From assembly GCA_903910555.1 (NCBI GenBank), contig CAIVZZ010000003.1, forward strand, positions 62,001 through 126,000: a stretch of 64,000 nt of DNA. The letters are read 5' to 3'. Shown here piece after piece: positions 7,097 to 15,334 of this stretch. Under the pieces are notes generated by a model. The model made no database searches and had not been told where the DNA came from. It worked only from the letters and a program-made list of their open reading frames with translations. The position numbers were made by a program, and so were the translations under genes. This DNA comes from an uncultured Gemmatimonadota bacterium. GTDB lineage: Bacteria; Gemmatimonadota; Gemmatimonadetes; Gemmatimonadales; Gemmatimonadaceae. Every line of letters starts with the position of its first letter. Position 1 is the first letter of the stretch.

Positions 7097-7129
7097 CGGA
7101 GGGTTCGGCCATCTTGGGCCGGCCCTCCG
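7097..7129 (+). terminator. Terminator-like hairpin after the tRNA locus
   Basis: cggaggg (7097-7103) pairs with ccctccg (7123-7129), and cggcc (7106-7110) pairs with ggccg (7117-7121), around a six-base loop with a small internal bulge. A weak T-containing tail follows (ttccgcgttt). It separates the tRNA transcript from the topoisomerase gene. Confidence 0.6.
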
Positions 7130-7151
7130 TTCCGCGTTTGTGCGACGAACA

Positions 7152-8345
7152 ATGGATTCCTCTCGGGATGATGCCGAGCGCGTCGACCGTCCAGCGCCGG
7201 CTAGTCCTTACGGGCGAGTGTGGAATCGAAGCGAGTGGGGTACACTCGACCTAGATGAACTACACGCACTGCTCATGAGCGGAGGCGCCTCAAGCCGCCT
7301 CGCGCTCGAACCGGCGAAGGCCGCCAAGGCCGCGTCGCTTCGATACGTCACCGACGCGCAGCCGGGGATCACGCGCTTGGGACCTGCGCGAGGCTTTCGT
7401 TACGCGAATGCGAAGGGCAAGCGCATCGCGGATGCCGCGACGCTGGCGCGGATCAAGGCGCTCGCCATTCCGCCCGCTTGGACACACGTGTGGATCTGCG
7501 CGAACGCACTTGGCCACATCCAGGCCACGGGCCGCGATGCACGCGGGCGCAAGCAATACCGCTATCACGCGAAGTGGCGCAAGACCCGCGATCAAACAAA
7601 GTATGAGTTGCTTCCCGCATTCGGCGCGGCGCTCCCGCGGATTCGCGCGCGCGTCAAGAAAGACATCGGCGCGACTGGACTCCCGCGCGAGAAGGTGCTC
7701 GGCATCATCGTCAGGCTCCTCGAGACGACGCACATCCGGGTCGGCAACGAAGAGTACGCGCGCGACAACAAGTCGTACGGCCTCACGACGCTGCTGACGA
7801 ATCACGTCAATGTGAAGGGGCCCACGATCCACTTTCATTTCCGCGGAAAGAGCGGCAAATCGCACGCGATCGATGTGAATGATCCGCGCGTCGCGCGCAT
7901 CGTGAAGCGATGCCGTGAATTGCCGGGGCACGAGCTGTTTCAATACATCGACGAAACCGGCAAACCGCAGCCGATCGATTCGAGCGATGTGAACGAGTAC
8001 CTGCGCTCGATTTCGAACGAGGATTTTACGGCGAAAGAGTTTCGAACGTGGGCCGGTACGCTGCTGGCCGCGCGCGGACTTACAGCGCTCAAAATTCCCA
8101 AATCACAAGCGAAGGCCCACACGGCTGTGGTCGAGATGGTGAAGGAAGTGGCAGATGAACTTGGCAACACACCTGCGGTCTGCCGGAAATGCTACATCCA
8201 CCCCGCCGTGCTCACGGCGTACATGGACCAGACGCGCTTGGATCGTTGGTCGAAGGTCCGCGCCGCTGCGAAAGCCAAACGTGGGCTCGGAGCGGAGGAG
8301 AGCGCTCTCCTCGGCTTTCTAAAAGGCCAATCCGGAGCCATGTAG
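7152..8345 (+). CDS. DNA topoisomerase IB (bacterial, poxvirus-like)
   Basis: Relaxes supercoils through a 3'-phosphotyrosyl intermediate. Counting from the GTG at 7140, the motifs are the N-terminal wedge (about 65-145) and the catalytic core with Arg200 in IRVGNEEYA, a lysine in FRGKSGK (237 or 240), Arg302 in FRTW and nucleophile Tyr352 in RKCYIHP, all in bacterial TopIB context. Subtract four for the ATG at 7152, which I prefer because it leaves more room after the terminator; neither start has a clear ribosome-binding site. It is a stand-alone gene, convergent with the next one two bases away. Confidence 0.93.
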   Translation: MDSSRDDAERVDRPAPASPYGRVWNRSEWGTLDLDELHALLMSGGASSRLALEPAKAAKAASLRYVTDAQPGITRLGPARGFRYANAKGKRIADAATLARIKALAIPPAWTHVWICANALGHIQATGRDARGRKQYRYHAKWRKTRDQTKYELLPAFGAALPRIRARVKKDIGATGLPREKVLGIIVRLLETTHIRVGNEEYARDNKSYGLTTLLTNHVNVKGPTIHFHFRGKSGKSHAIDVNDPRVARIVKRCRELPGHELFQYIDETGKPQPIDSSDVNEYLRSISNEDFTAKEFRTWAGTLLAARGLTALKIPKSQAKAHTAVVEMVKEVADELGNTPAVCRKCYIHPAVLTAYMDQTRLDRWSKVRAAAKAKRGLGAEESALLGFLKGQSGAM

Positions 8346-8347
8346 GG

Positions 8348-9016
8348 CTACACGATCCCGAACGCCCGTACGGGGAAGGTGCCGAATCCCTTCACCTTCA
8401 CCGGCACGGCAAAGAATTTTGCGCCGCGCTCAGGCAATGCATCGAGCCCGCACATGTGCTCGCAGATTGGAATCTCGCGGCCTAATAGCTCGGTGTGAGC
8501 CGGGCGCTCGCCCGTATCAGTGCAGTCGATGTTGTGCGAGTCGCTGCCCACGAGCACCGCGCCAGAATCGGCGAGCCAGCGCGCGAGATCACCGGTGATG
8601 TACGGGTGATTCTCAAAGTATTGATCCGTGCGCCAGTGGCGGTCCCATCTCGTTTGCACGAGCACGGCTTTGCCCCGCACGTCCGCAGCAGTAAACGGAA
8701 GCGAGTCGATCGCACGCTCTGCTGTCGGCGCGACGCGAGCGACGAGGCAATCAAGATTCGCCAGCGATTCCAGCGGGAGCCCGGCGAGATCGGCTCCGTC
8801 GGGAAATCTGTGGAACGGGCTGTCGACGTACGTGCCCGTGTTCGCGACCATCTCGATTTTTCCAATCTGGAATTCAGTGCCCGGCGAATAGCGCTTCTTC
8901 GATTCTTCGCGGCTCAGATAATCGCAAATCAGCGGGGCGGGGAGGCCTTTGTACGTCACCATCCCGTGCTCAACCGTGTGGCTGACGTCGATCAGGCGTT
9001 TCCGTTCAGAGTTCAC
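8348..9016 (-). CDS. Cyclase-family (KynB-like) hydrolase with altered metal motif
   Basis: Member of the cyclase/arylformamidase-like metal hydrolases. The start RLIDVSHTVEHGMVTYKG and the later HPYITGDLARWL, GSDSHNID, HTELLG and CEHM segments fit the family. The usual HxGTHxDxPxHF signature reads NTGTYVDSPFHRF, so two of three first-shell ligands (His to Asn, His to Tyr) are replaced while Asp and the later His are kept. I chose GTG at 9016, seven bases after the ftcD stop, because longer versions run into that gene. Substrate unknown; probably co-transcribed with ftcD. Confidence 0.8.
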   Translation of the reverse strand: MNSERKRLIDVSHTVEHGMVTYKGLPAPLICDYLSREESKKRYSPGTEFQIGKIEMVANTGTYVDSPFHRFPDGADLAGLPLESLANLDCLVARVAPTAERAIDSLPFTAADVRGKAVLVQTRWDRHWRTDQYFENHPYITGDLARWLADSGAVLVGSDSHNIDCTDTGERPAHTELLGREIPICEHMCGLDALPERGAKFFAVPVKVKGFGTFPVRAFGIV

Positions 9017-9023
9017 GAGCGCG

Positions 9024-10547
9024 TCACGACCCGATAGCACGCTCGACCGCGGAGATCGCATCGATCGCGGCCGATGCACACTCGTGTACGAGCGCGGCGG
9101 CTTCATCCGCGAGTTTCCTGCCGGTGTGCGGATCGCTCATCGACGACACATTGATCCGGACGTTGTACGACGCGCCTTTGCACGCCGCTTCGGCGAGCAG
9201 CGCGGCGACGCCGGCGTCGCTCACCGCGTTTGAGTTTCCCTTCTGCGCACAGATCGCGGCGAGCTTTGCAACCGCGACGCATGCGCGCGCGGTCTCGAGC
9301 GGAACTTCCGCGGCTTTCATCAGCGCGGCCTGAATTGAAGCGTCACGTGTCGCGATCTGCGCCGGGTTTTCTTTCGGCAGCTTGTACGCGGCGCTCACGA
9401 GCGCGTACGAATCAGAATCTTCTTGGACGAGTGCCGCGAGGCGCGCGCCGAGTGTGATCGCTTTCGCGGCGAGCTCTTTCATATCGCCCTCGACCGCGAC
9501 GTATTTCTTGCGGCCGATCGTGAGGCCGGCGACCATCTCCGCGAGCGCCGCGCCGAGCGCGCCGACGTGCGCGACCACGGAACCGCCGCCGGGCACCGGT
9601 GCATTTGATGCAACCGAAGCGACGAAGCCCGCGACCGTTTCGCCGCTGCGCGCTCCTTCGGCAATTTTTGTCTCGAGCACGCGGTCGGCGGAGAAACCTT
9701 TCAGCTGGATGTGGTCAGCTGCGATCTGAAAGAGCGCGCGCGCGGGGACGAGACCAACGATCTCACTCCAGGTCGGACTCACGCCACGCTTTTCGGCTTC
9801 GAGCTTGACCGTGTCGTACGCGAGGAGGATCGATGTCGTGTCGGTGTCGACGAGGTTCATTGAGACCTGCGCCTGACCGTCGACGTCGAGGCCAAGTCCC
9901 TTCACTGCGGGGAGTCCGCCGCCGGATGTGCGCACGGCCTTCGCGACTTCTTTGGCGACGGCGAGGTTCGAAGCGGGGCCCAGGTAAACATTGAACGCGA
10001 CGAGAAATGGCCGCGCGCCGATCACCGTGGCGCCCGCGGTCGGATGAATTTTGTTTGGGCCGAAGTCCGGCGTGCGATCCGGATTCGTGCCGATTTCATC
10101 GCGGGCCTTTTCAAACTCGCCGCGACGGACGTCGGCAAGATTGGTGCGATCGGGCCGCGTCGCCGCGCGTTCATAGAGAAAGACGGGGATCCCGAGCTCG
10201 GTCCCGACTTTGGCGCCGAGTTCGCGCGCGAGCGCGACGCAGTCGTCCATCGTCGCGCCCTCGAGCGGGATGAACGGGCACACGTCGGTCGCGCCGATGC
10301 GCGGGTGTTCGCCGGTATGCGTCGTGAGGTCGATCAGTTCGCGCGCCTTGGCGATGCCGCTGAACGCCGCGCGCACGGCGACTTCCGCCGGAGCGGCGAA
10401 GGTGACCACCGTTCTGTTGTGCGAGGGGTCCGACGAGACGTCGAGCATGGCGACGCCCGGAACGGCGGCAATCGCATCACGGATCGCGGCGATAACTTCA
10501 GGGCGGCGACCTTCGGAGAAGTTCGGAACGCACTCGATCATTTTCAT
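9024..10547 (-). CDS. ftcD: Glutamate formimidoyltransferase / formimidoyl-THF cyclodeaminase
   Basis: Bifunctional folate enzyme: transfers the formimino group from formiminoglutamate to tetrahydrofolate, then releases ammonia. This is the final step of one histidine-degradation route. Residues 1-300 are the transferase (start MIECVPNFSEGRRPEVI, DPSHNRTVVTF, HTGEHPRIGATDVCPF) and about 315-505 the all-helical cyclodeaminase (VPGGGSVVAHVGALGAAL). Start at 10547; a second ATG follows at 10541. At 507 residues it is a fused, two-domain form like the mammalian enzyme. No other hut gene is in the window. Confidence 0.94.
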   Translation of the reverse strand: MKMIECVPNFSEGRRPEVIAAIRDAIAAVPGVAMLDVSSDPSHNRTVVTFAAPAEVAVRAAFSGIAKARELIDLTTHTGEHPRIGATDVCPFIPLEGATMDDCVALARELGAKVGTELGIPVFLYERAATRPDRTNLADVRRGEFEKARDEIGTNPDRTPDFGPNKIHPTAGATVIGARPFLVAFNVYLGPASNLAVAKEVAKAVRTSGGGLPAVKGLGLDVDGQAQVSMNLVDTDTTSILLAYDTVKLEAEKRGVSPTWSEIVGLVPARALFQIAADHIQLKGFSADRVLETKIAEGARSGETVAGFVASVASNAPVPGGGSVVAHVGALGAALAEMVAGLTIGRKKYVAVEGDMKELAAKAITLGARLAALVQEDSDSYALVSAAYKLPKENPAQIATRDASIQAALMKAAEVPLETARACVAVAKLAAICAQKGNSNAVSDAGVAALLAEAACKGASYNVRINVSSMSDPHTGRKLADEAAALVHECASAAIDAISAVERAIGS

Positions 10548-10550
10548 GCG

Positions 10551-11714
10551 ATGAAATCTAGGCACGGTCAGGCGGAGGCGGGAGCAAGCGGGCGCGCCGC
10601 GCCGGCGCACGCCGGGGTCGCCACATTGCCGAAGCTGACGTCGCTCCGGTTCTTCGCCGCGTTTTGGGTGCTTGGTTTTCACGCGCTGCCACGCACTGCG
10701 CCACCAAACGCTTGGGCCGCGTTCTGGAATCTCGGCTGGCTGGGCGTGACGTTTTTCTTTGTGCTCTCGGGATTTATCCTGACGTACACGTATGGGCGCG
10801 ACGGCGGTAAGGTCGATCGCCGCCGGTTCTGGTTCGCTCGGTTCGCGCGCGTGTATCCGCTCTATCTGTTCGCGCTCGCGTTCGCGGTGCCGCGACTTGT
10901 GCACGACGTGCGGGACGCCGGCTCGGCCACCGGCGCGATCGGTGGCGCACGCCTCGCCGGCGCAATCTTCTCGAGCCTCACGATGATGCAGTCGTGGTTC
11001 TCGAGCTATGTATGCGTCTGGAATTGTCCGAGCTGGTCGCTCTCGGACGAGGCGTTGTTCTATGCGCTCTTTCCATTCGCGGTTCTGCTCGCCGCGACGC
11101 GCAACAGGCGGGCTGTGCTGCTCGCGCTCACACTCGGCGGTATGGCGCTCGTTGCGTGGGGTTCGAGCAGCGCGGCGCCCCCGGAAGTCTCGAAAGTGCT
11201 CGCGGACGCGTCCCTCAATCCGCTGCTGCGGCTGCCTGAGTTTCTTGTCGGCGTCTGGCTAGGCGGTGTGTTCCTCGCCCGCAGACCGGTGCTGAGCATC
11301 GCTTCGATCGTGGTGACGCTGACGACGCTCGTACTTATTGCGTATGCGTGCTGGGCAGGGCTGCACCCGCTTCCCGTACCGCCGCAGCTGATGGCGGCGC
11401 CACTGTTCGCGATTCTCATTTATGCGGTCGCCGGATCAAGAGATCCGAATGGCGGCCTGCTCACGGCGGCGCCGCTCGTCCTGCTCGGCGAAGCGAGCTA
11501 CGCGCTGTACATGCTCCACGGTCCGCTGCACGGGTACGTCCTCGCGATGTTCAATCGAGTGGCTCCGTCGACGCCGGACGGTGTGCGATTCAGCGTCTAC
11601 GTGATCGCCGCGCTTATTCTCGCGATCGCGAGTTACACGTGGCTGGAGCGCCCGGCGCGCGCCTGGTTACGCGCGCGCTTCGACCGATCGCTAGCGACCG
11701 CTAACGGTCCGTAG
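10551..11714 (+). CDS. Acyltransferase 3 family membrane protein (OafA-like)
   Basis: Inner-membrane acyltransferase with about ten predicted helices, of the family that O-acylates surface glycans and other envelope molecules. Typical marks are the first helix with LTSLRFFAAFWVLGFHA (catalytic His), the second with FFFVLSGFIL, the RRFWFARFARVYPLY cytosolic loop, and C-terminal SYALYMLHGPLH. ATG 10551 lies only three bases from the divergent ftcD start, so a downstream TTG at 10626 may be the real start and would leave room for a promoter. The 3' end overlaps the convergent gene by 24 bases. Substrate unknown. Confidence 0.88.
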   Translation: MKSRHGQAEAGASGRAAPAHAGVATLPKLTSLRFFAAFWVLGFHALPRTAPPNAWAAFWNLGWLGVTFFFVLSGFILTYTYGRDGGKVDRRRFWFARFARVYPLYLFALAFAVPRLVHDVRDAGSATGAIGGARLAGAIFSSLTMMQSWFSSYVCVWNCPSWSLSDEALFYALFPFAVLLAATRNRRAVLLALTLGGMALVAWGSSSAAPPEVSKVLADASLNPLLRLPEFLVGVWLGGVFLARRPVLSIASIVVTLTTLVLIAYACWAGLHPLPVPPQLMAAPLFAILIYAVAGSRDPNGGLLTAAPLVLLGEASYALYMLHGPLHGYVLAMFNRVAPSTPDGVRFSVYVIAALILAIASYTWLERPARAWLRARFDRSLATANGP

Positions 11715-12524
11715 CAGCCATGGGTGCATCGCCGCACTGCCGGCGACAATACCCGTTCGCGCCACAAGGCACTCGTCGCCGCCAAGCGTCGTGACGATCC
11801 CGCCGGCTTCGCGCACCAGGAGCATCCCCGCTGCGATGTCCCACGGCGAGAGTCGTATTTCCCAGAATCCTTCGAACCGGCCGCACGCGACGCTCGCGAG
11901 ATCGAGCGCGGCCGCACCGGCGCGGCGGACCCCGCTGGCACCGGCCATCACGCGCGCGAGCTGCTGCGTGTACGGCGCGATTTCCTCTTGCCGCACGAAC
12001 GGAAATCCGGTGCCGAACAGCGAGCGCTGCGGATTGCTGATCGTCGAAACGTGAATCGGCTCGCCGTTCAACTGCGCGCCACCGCCGGCCGTTGCCGTAA
12101 AGCACTCGTTCGATGGCACGTCGATGACGACGCCTGCGGCGAGCGTTCCATTCACGAGCACGCCGATAGACACCGCGTATTCCGGATAGCCGTGCAAAAA
12201 ATTCGTCGTGCCGTCGAGCGGATCGATCACGAACACGATGCCGGCGTCGCGCTGCTCCGGAGAGATCGTCGATGCGGTCTCCTCCGCAAGGAACGCTGCG
12301 TTCGGGATATGGCGCCGAACGATCTCGAGGATCCGCTTCTCGGCGCCGAGATCGACCTCGCTCACGAAATCGGTCGCGCCTTTCTCCTGCCAGACGATGT
12401 CGCGGACGCGCGGTGCGGCATCGCGGATCAGCGTGGCGGCGGCCTGCGCCGCCGCGAGCGCGACGGACAGCAATTTCGTCGGCGGGAACTCGGTATCGGG
12501 CGAAACTCGTGGTTGTTCAGGCAC
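11691..12524 (-). CDS. Inositol monophosphatase family protein
   Basis: Mg2+-dependent, Li+-sensitive phosphatase family (IMPase/SuhB). Metal-site motifs are EKGATDFVSEVD, EET (LAEETAS), the DPLDGTTNFLHGYPEYAVSIG signature and WDIAAGMLLVREAGG. Substrate could be inositol phosphate, histidinol phosphate or another sugar phosphate. The longest frame starts at a GTG (12554) that overlaps the divergent trpS start, so I chose GTG 12524, giving 277 residues. Either way its promoter must lie inside or next to the trpS 5' end. Confidence 0.88.
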   Translation of the reverse strand: MPEQPRVSPDTEFPPTKLLSVALAAAQAAATLIRDAAPRVRDIVWQEKGATDFVSEVDLGAEKRILEIVRRHIPNAAFLAEETASTISPEQRDAGIVFVIDPLDGTTNFLHGYPEYAVSIGVLVNGTLAAGVVIDVPSNECFTATAGGGAQLNGEPIHVSTISNPQRSLFGTGFPFVRQEEIAPYTQQLARVMAGASGVRRAGAAALDLASVACGRFEGFWEIRLSPWDIAAGMLLVREAGGIVTTLGGDECLVARTGIVAGSAAMHPWLLRTVSGR

Positions 12525-12547
12525 TCGGCACTCCGTACTTTTCGATG

Positions 12548-13567
12548 ATGGCACGAATCTTCAGCGGCATCCAGCCCTCGGGCGACCTGCACATAGGAAA
12601 CTATCTCGGTGCGGTGAAGAACTGGGTGCAATTGCAGCACCAGTTCGAAACGTTCATTTGCATCGTTGATTACCACGCGATCACAGCGCCGTATGAGCCT
12701 GCCGACCTGGTGCGCCGTACGCACGATATGGCGGTCGGCCTCCTTGCCGCCGGAGTCGATCCGGAGAAGGCCACGCTGTTTGTACAGTCGCAGGTGCCCG
12801 AGCACACCGAGCTGGCCTGGATCTTCAACACGATCACCCCGCTCGGCGAACTCGAGCGGCAAGTTGCATTTAAAGAGAAATCAGCGAGGCAGGAGCAGGT
12901 GATGGCCGGCACGCTCAACTATCCGGTGCTGCAGGCTGCGGACATCCTGCTCTATCTCGCAGATCTCGTTCCGGTCGGCGAGGATCAGGTACAGCATCTT
13001 GAACTCTCACGAGTGGTTTCCAGAAACTGGAATTCACGTTTTTCGCCGGCGAAGCCGTTTTTCCCCGAGCCCCAGCCGAGGCTCACGCCGACGCGCCGCA
13101 TCATGGGCCTCGACGGTCAGGCAAAAATGTCGAAGTCGCTCGGCAACACGATCGGCCTGCTCGAAGAGCCCGACGCAATCTGGGAAAAGCTGCGACCGGC
13201 GCCGACCGACCCTGCGCGTCAGCGAAAGACCGATGCCGGCGAACCCGACAAGTGCCCGATCATCTACCAGCTGCACAAAGCGTTCTCACCGGAAGAGACC
13301 GTTCGCGAGGTGGAAGAGAACTGCCGCGGTGCGAAGTGGGGGTGCGTTGATTGCAAGAAGTCGCTGCTGCCGAACATGCTCGCCGAGCTTACGCCGATTC
13401 GCGAGAAGGCGCGCGAACTGCAGGCGGACCGTGCGCAGGTTTCTGCGGCGCTCGATCTCGGAGCGACGAAGGCGCGGACCGTCGCACGTGAGACGATCAA
13501 GCAGGTGAAGGATATGATGGGACTCGCGCGCGAAGGCCTGATCGCCAACGCGATGAGCGCGAGATGA
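12548..13567 (+). CDS. trpS: Tryptophanyl-tRNA synthetase with an iron-sulphur motif
   Basis: Class I synthetase charging tRNA-Trp. HIGN (15-18) and KMSKS (193-197) are intact. Cys236, Cys259, Cys266 and Cys269 have the exact spacing C-x22-C-x6-C-x2-C, which was described for the [4Fe-4S] cluster of the Thermotoga maritima enzyme near the anticodon-binding region. 339 residues, normal length. ATG 12548 gives MARIFSG; a second ATG lies at 12545. It heads a long plus-strand run and its stop overlaps the next gene by four bases (ATGA). Confidence 0.96.
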   Translation: MARIFSGIQPSGDLHIGNYLGAVKNWVQLQHQFETFICIVDYHAITAPYEPADLVRRTHDMAVGLLAAGVDPEKATLFVQSQVPEHTELAWIFNTITPLGELERQVAFKEKSARQEQVMAGTLNYPVLQAADILLYLADLVPVGEDQVQHLELSRVVSRNWNSRFSPAKPFFPEPQPRLTPTRRIMGLDGQAKMSKSLGNTIGLLEEPDAIWEKLRPAPTDPARQRKTDAGEPDKCPIIYQLHKAFSPEETVREVEENCRGAKWGCVDCKKSLLPNMLAELTPIREKARELQADRAQVSAALDLGATKARTVARETIKQVKDMMGLAREGLIANAMSAR

Positions 13568-14259
13568 TCGTCCCGCCGCCGCAGGCCACGATGTCCGAGA
13601 TGATCAGTGTGTTTCGCCTCGACCTGATCACGAAACTCGCACTGGCCATTCTCATGGGCGGCGCGATTGGACTCGAGCGGCAGTTGGCCGGCAAAGCGTC
13701 GGGGTTGCGCACGAACATCCTGATCTGCCTCGGCTCTGCACTCATCATGGATCTGTCCATGAATCTTGGCGCGAGTTTCGGCGATGTGCGCGTTGGAGAT
13801 CCCGGGCGAATCGCGGCACAAATCGTGACCGGTATTGGTTTTATCGGAGCAGGGACGATCATGCAATCGCGCGGCGCGATCACAGGCCTCACATCGGCCG
13901 CGACGATCTGGGTTGTTGCGGCGATCGGCATGACGGTCGGCGCGGGATTTTATGTGGAAGCGCTCGGCGCCACGGCGATGGTCATGCTCGTGCTCGCGGG
14001 ACTCGGACGCGTGGAGTATCGGTTGCTTCGCATGCAGCGCTCACACCCTGTCACGGTGCGTACGAAGCCCGGCGTCACGCTCGAATGGCTGAAGACTGCG
14101 CTGTTCGCCGACGGCTTATCGATCGTCAAGGCGCAGATATTTGATCACGACGACGACCGCGTGTTCGAGCTCGAACTCAAAGGACCCGCGCGGCAATTCG
14201 AAATCGCGAAAGCCGAGATGCTCGACCGCGAAGAAGTCCTCAACGTGATGTTTGGCTGA
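13564..14259 (+). CDS. MgtC/SapB family membrane protein
   Basis: 231 residues. Four or five N-terminal helices carry the MgtC signature GGAIGLERQLAGKASGLRTN and the GIGFIGAGTIMQSRG motif, followed by a soluble ACT-like C-terminal domain (about 158-231). In pathogens MgtC acts on F-ATPase and Mg2+ stress; in most free-living bacteria the role is unknown. It overlaps trpS by four bases and is itself overlapped by the next gene, so expression is coupled. Confidence 0.9.
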   Translation: MIVPPPQATMSEMISVFRLDLITKLALAILMGGAIGLERQLAGKASGLRTNILICLGSALIMDLSMNLGASFGDVRVGDPGRIAAQIVTGIGFIGAGTIMQSRGAITGLTSAATIWVVAAIGMTVGAGFYVEALGATAMVMLVLAGLGRVEYRLLRMQRSHPVTVRTKPGVTLEWLKTALFADGLSIVKAQIFDHDDDRVFELELKGPARQFEIAKAEMLDREEVLNVMFG

Positions 14260-15304
14260 GCGGCGATTGAGCACGGGCAAGCTCGTCGTCGACCTGCGTT
14301 CGCGCACGCCGGCATTCCGTCTCCCGGATATCCTCGCGGCCCGAATCGTGCGCGAAACTCCCGCCGGTTGGACGACGCAGATCGTGCAGGCCGATACGGA
14401 TTCGTCGGGCGACGGGTCGCAGCAGCCGAGCGCCGAGTCGATCGCGGCGATCGCCGACGCCGATATTTACATCGGCTTCGGAATGCCGCGCCCTCTCTGG
14501 AACGCCGCGACCAAACTGCGCTGGGTGCATTCGGCATCAGCCGGTGTGGCGTCGCTGCTCTTCCCGGAGATGGTGGCGAGTGATGTCGCGCTGACGAACT
14601 CAGCGGGGATATACGGCGTGCCGATCGCCGAACACATCGTCGCCGGCGTGTTGTTCTTCCTTCGCTCGTTCGATGTGGCCGGCGCGCTGCAGCGGCGTGT
14701 CGAATGGGATTCTGCGATTTTTGGAACGGCGGCCGCACCGATCCGCGAAGTGAGCGAGTGCCGTGTGCTCGTGGTCGGCGCGGGCGGAATCGGCGCGGAA
14801 ACCGCACGGAGATTTTCCGCGCTCGGCGCGCATGTGACCGGAATCCGTCGAAATCCGGCGAAGGGCGTTCCCGCAGGGTTCGACCGGGTTGTTGGACCTG
14901 CGGCGCTCGACGCAGAGCTGCCGTCGGCAGACGTTCTCGTTTTGGCAGCGCCGCTCACTCCGGAGACACGCACACTGCTGACCGCCCAGCGCCTCGCACT
15001 GCTCCCACCCGGGGCGATTGTGAGCAACGTCGGGCGGGGCGCGCTGATTGACGAAACGGCGCTCGTCGAAGCCCTCAAGAGCGGCCGGCTTCGTGGCGCA
15101 GCTTTGGACGTTTTTCAGCGCGAACCGCTGGCGTCTGATAGTCCGTTGTGGCACCTTCCACAGGTGCTGCACACACCCCATATGGCCGGGGTTTCGCCGC
15201 GTCTTTTTTGGGACCGGCTGAGCGCGCTTTTCATGGACAACTGGTCGCGGTACCGCGCCGGAGACTCATTGCGCAATCTCGTAGACAAGCACGCTGGATA
15301 TTAA
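14252..15304 (+). CDS. D-2-hydroxyacid dehydrogenase
   Basis: NAD(P)-dependent reductase of 2-oxo acids. The Rossmann motif VVGAGGIGAETARR and the catalytic trio are visible: Arg in VGRGALID, Glu in FQREPL and His in HTPHMAG. 350 residues. No ATG is near; the frame begins at TTG 14252, eight bases inside the preceding gene, and another TTG follows at 14267. The N terminus is divergent, so the substrate (glyoxylate, hydroxypyruvate, other) cannot be told. Confidence 0.86.
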   Translation: MAERRLSTGKLVVDLRSRTPAFRLPDILAARIVRETPAGWTTQIVQADTDSSGDGSQQPSAESIAAIADADIYIGFGMPRPLWNAATKLRWVHSASAGVASLLFPEMVASDVALTNSAGIYGVPIAEHIVAGVLFFLRSFDVAGALQRRVEWDSAIFGTAAAPIREVSECRVLVVGAGGIGAETARRFSALGAHVTGIRRNPAKGVPAGFDRVVGPAALDAELPSADVLVLAAPLTPETRTLLTAQRLALLPPGAIVSNVGRGALIDETALVEALKSGRLRGAALDVFQREPLASDSPLWHLPQVLHTPHMAGVSPRLFWDRLSALFMDNWSRYRAGDSLRNLVDKHAGY

Positions 15305-15334
15305 TCCAACAAGCTCACGGCTGAATTATAGAAT

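Noticed and set aside
10044-10550. Upstream extension of the acyltransferase frame
   Set aside because: It is antisense to FtcD and shows no helix or family pattern; the conserved first helix starts near 10640.
9024-10904. Minus-strand frame of 626 codons, extending FtcD by about 119 residues
   Set aside because: The added part is Arg/Glu-rich, unlike any FtcD, and lies antisense to the acyltransferase gene; ATG 10547 gives the family N terminus.
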